Source of the DNA: Dethiobacter sp.
GTDB taxonomy: Bacteria; Bacillota_D; Dethiobacteria; Dethiobacterales; Dethiobacteraceae
Direction: 5' to 3'
Assembly: GCA_018333395.1 (NCBI GenBank)
Contig: JAGXSQ010000077.1
Coordinates: 1-33,045, forward strand
DNA: 33,045 nucleotides
Shown here one piece after another: positions 32,816 through 33,045 of this stretch. Within the stretch, counting starts at the first letter, position 1. The number at the start of each line of letters is the position of its first letter. The notes beneath the pieces were generated by a model that made no database searches, was not told where the DNA came from, and worked only from the letters and a program-made list of their open reading frames with translations. A program made the translations under genes and the position numbers.

Positions 32816-33045
32816 AAATGTTTAAGAGTTCCGCTAGGCTGGAAATTGACGTTTTTGTATCTACTCTTGCCAAGTTTTACGGGAAATTGCCGGCAAGGCT
32901 GCGCCAGATCGTTTATTGCTAAATCGCTTTTGCGGGAGTAACCTGCCCGGCGCCTCTAAAAGGGCAGACTGGTACTGTCATAATCCGTAAATATCCTGCC
33001 TGTTTGTTACGCTGCCCGGCTTGTTTTCCAGTCTTCCTCCAGTAT
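32816..33045. other. Unassigned sequence at the right edge
   Basis: No recognisable gene on either strand; only short open frames (for example a 34-codon frame at 32818-32922 with no ribosome site). It may be the end of an element that interrupted the kinase, but no terminal inverted repeat could be confirmed because the window ends. Confidence 0.4.

Overview
The window looks like chromosome from an anaerobic Firmicute (Clostridia/Peptococcaceae-like, or Negativicutes). The evidence is a reverse rubrerythrin, a dicluster ferredoxin, a BadF/HgdC-type activase, a complete selenocysteine (Sec) system, a YtpB-type terpene synthase, strong AGGAGG-type ribosome sites and frequent TTG/GTG starts. 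The genus is inference; no rRNA or other marker gene is present. Composition is moderately GC-rich, so long antisense open frames are common and were discarded.

Layout. 1-4.4 kb: minus-strand operon selA-selB-selD with 13-14 nt overlaps. selD carries an in-frame UGA (Sec18) with a hairpin just behind it, so it is itself a selenoprotein. 4.4-6.6 kb: a divergent promoter pair, a six-helix half-size MFS protein, then a CheY-like receiver and a protein joining four MshEN-like repeats to a CheX-like domain. 6.7-9.9 kb: a membrane-anchored coiled-coil protein encoded over a perfect 87-nt tandem repeat, then a large secreted repeat protein with a C-terminal copper-amine-oxidase-N-like domain and a structured leader. 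9.9-10.7 kb: tRNA-Sec (selC), 6 nt behind a TPR gene. The window therefore holds selA, selB, selC and selD.

10.8-20.4 kb: a CoA-disulfide-reductase-like flavoprotein; a long-chain polyprenyl diphosphate synthase facing a YtpB/DUF2600 terpene synthase, tail to tail; a Cys-cluster (YkgJ-type) protein; a ferredoxin; a soluble MCP-type signalling protein with a Rossmann NAD-binding front end; a reverse rubrerythrin; a methyltransferase; an aconitase. 20.4-29.3 kb: a plus-strand operon of a TGS-domain P-loop nucleoside kinase, clpB and a 1,423-residue acyl-CoA-dehydratase-activase-like protein. 29.3-33 kb: an HD-domain protein, a gene-poor spacer, a higBA-like toxin-antitoxin pair with an inverted repeat filling its promoter spacer, tRNA-Val(CAC) and tRNA-Ala(CGC), and a PAS-histidine kinase that stops right after its H-box.

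How the genes may work together: the sel genes supply Sec incorporation; the receiver/MshEN-CheX pair and the Rossmann-MCP suggest orphan chemotaxis-type signalling tied to cyclic-di-GMP or redox state; CoA-disulfide reductase, rubrerythrin and ferredoxin fit anaerobic redox defence. No CRISPR array or intact insertion sequence was seen. The best candidates for something undescribed are the MshEN-CheX/receiver module, the Rossmann-MCP fusion and the polyprenyl synthase/YtpB pair.
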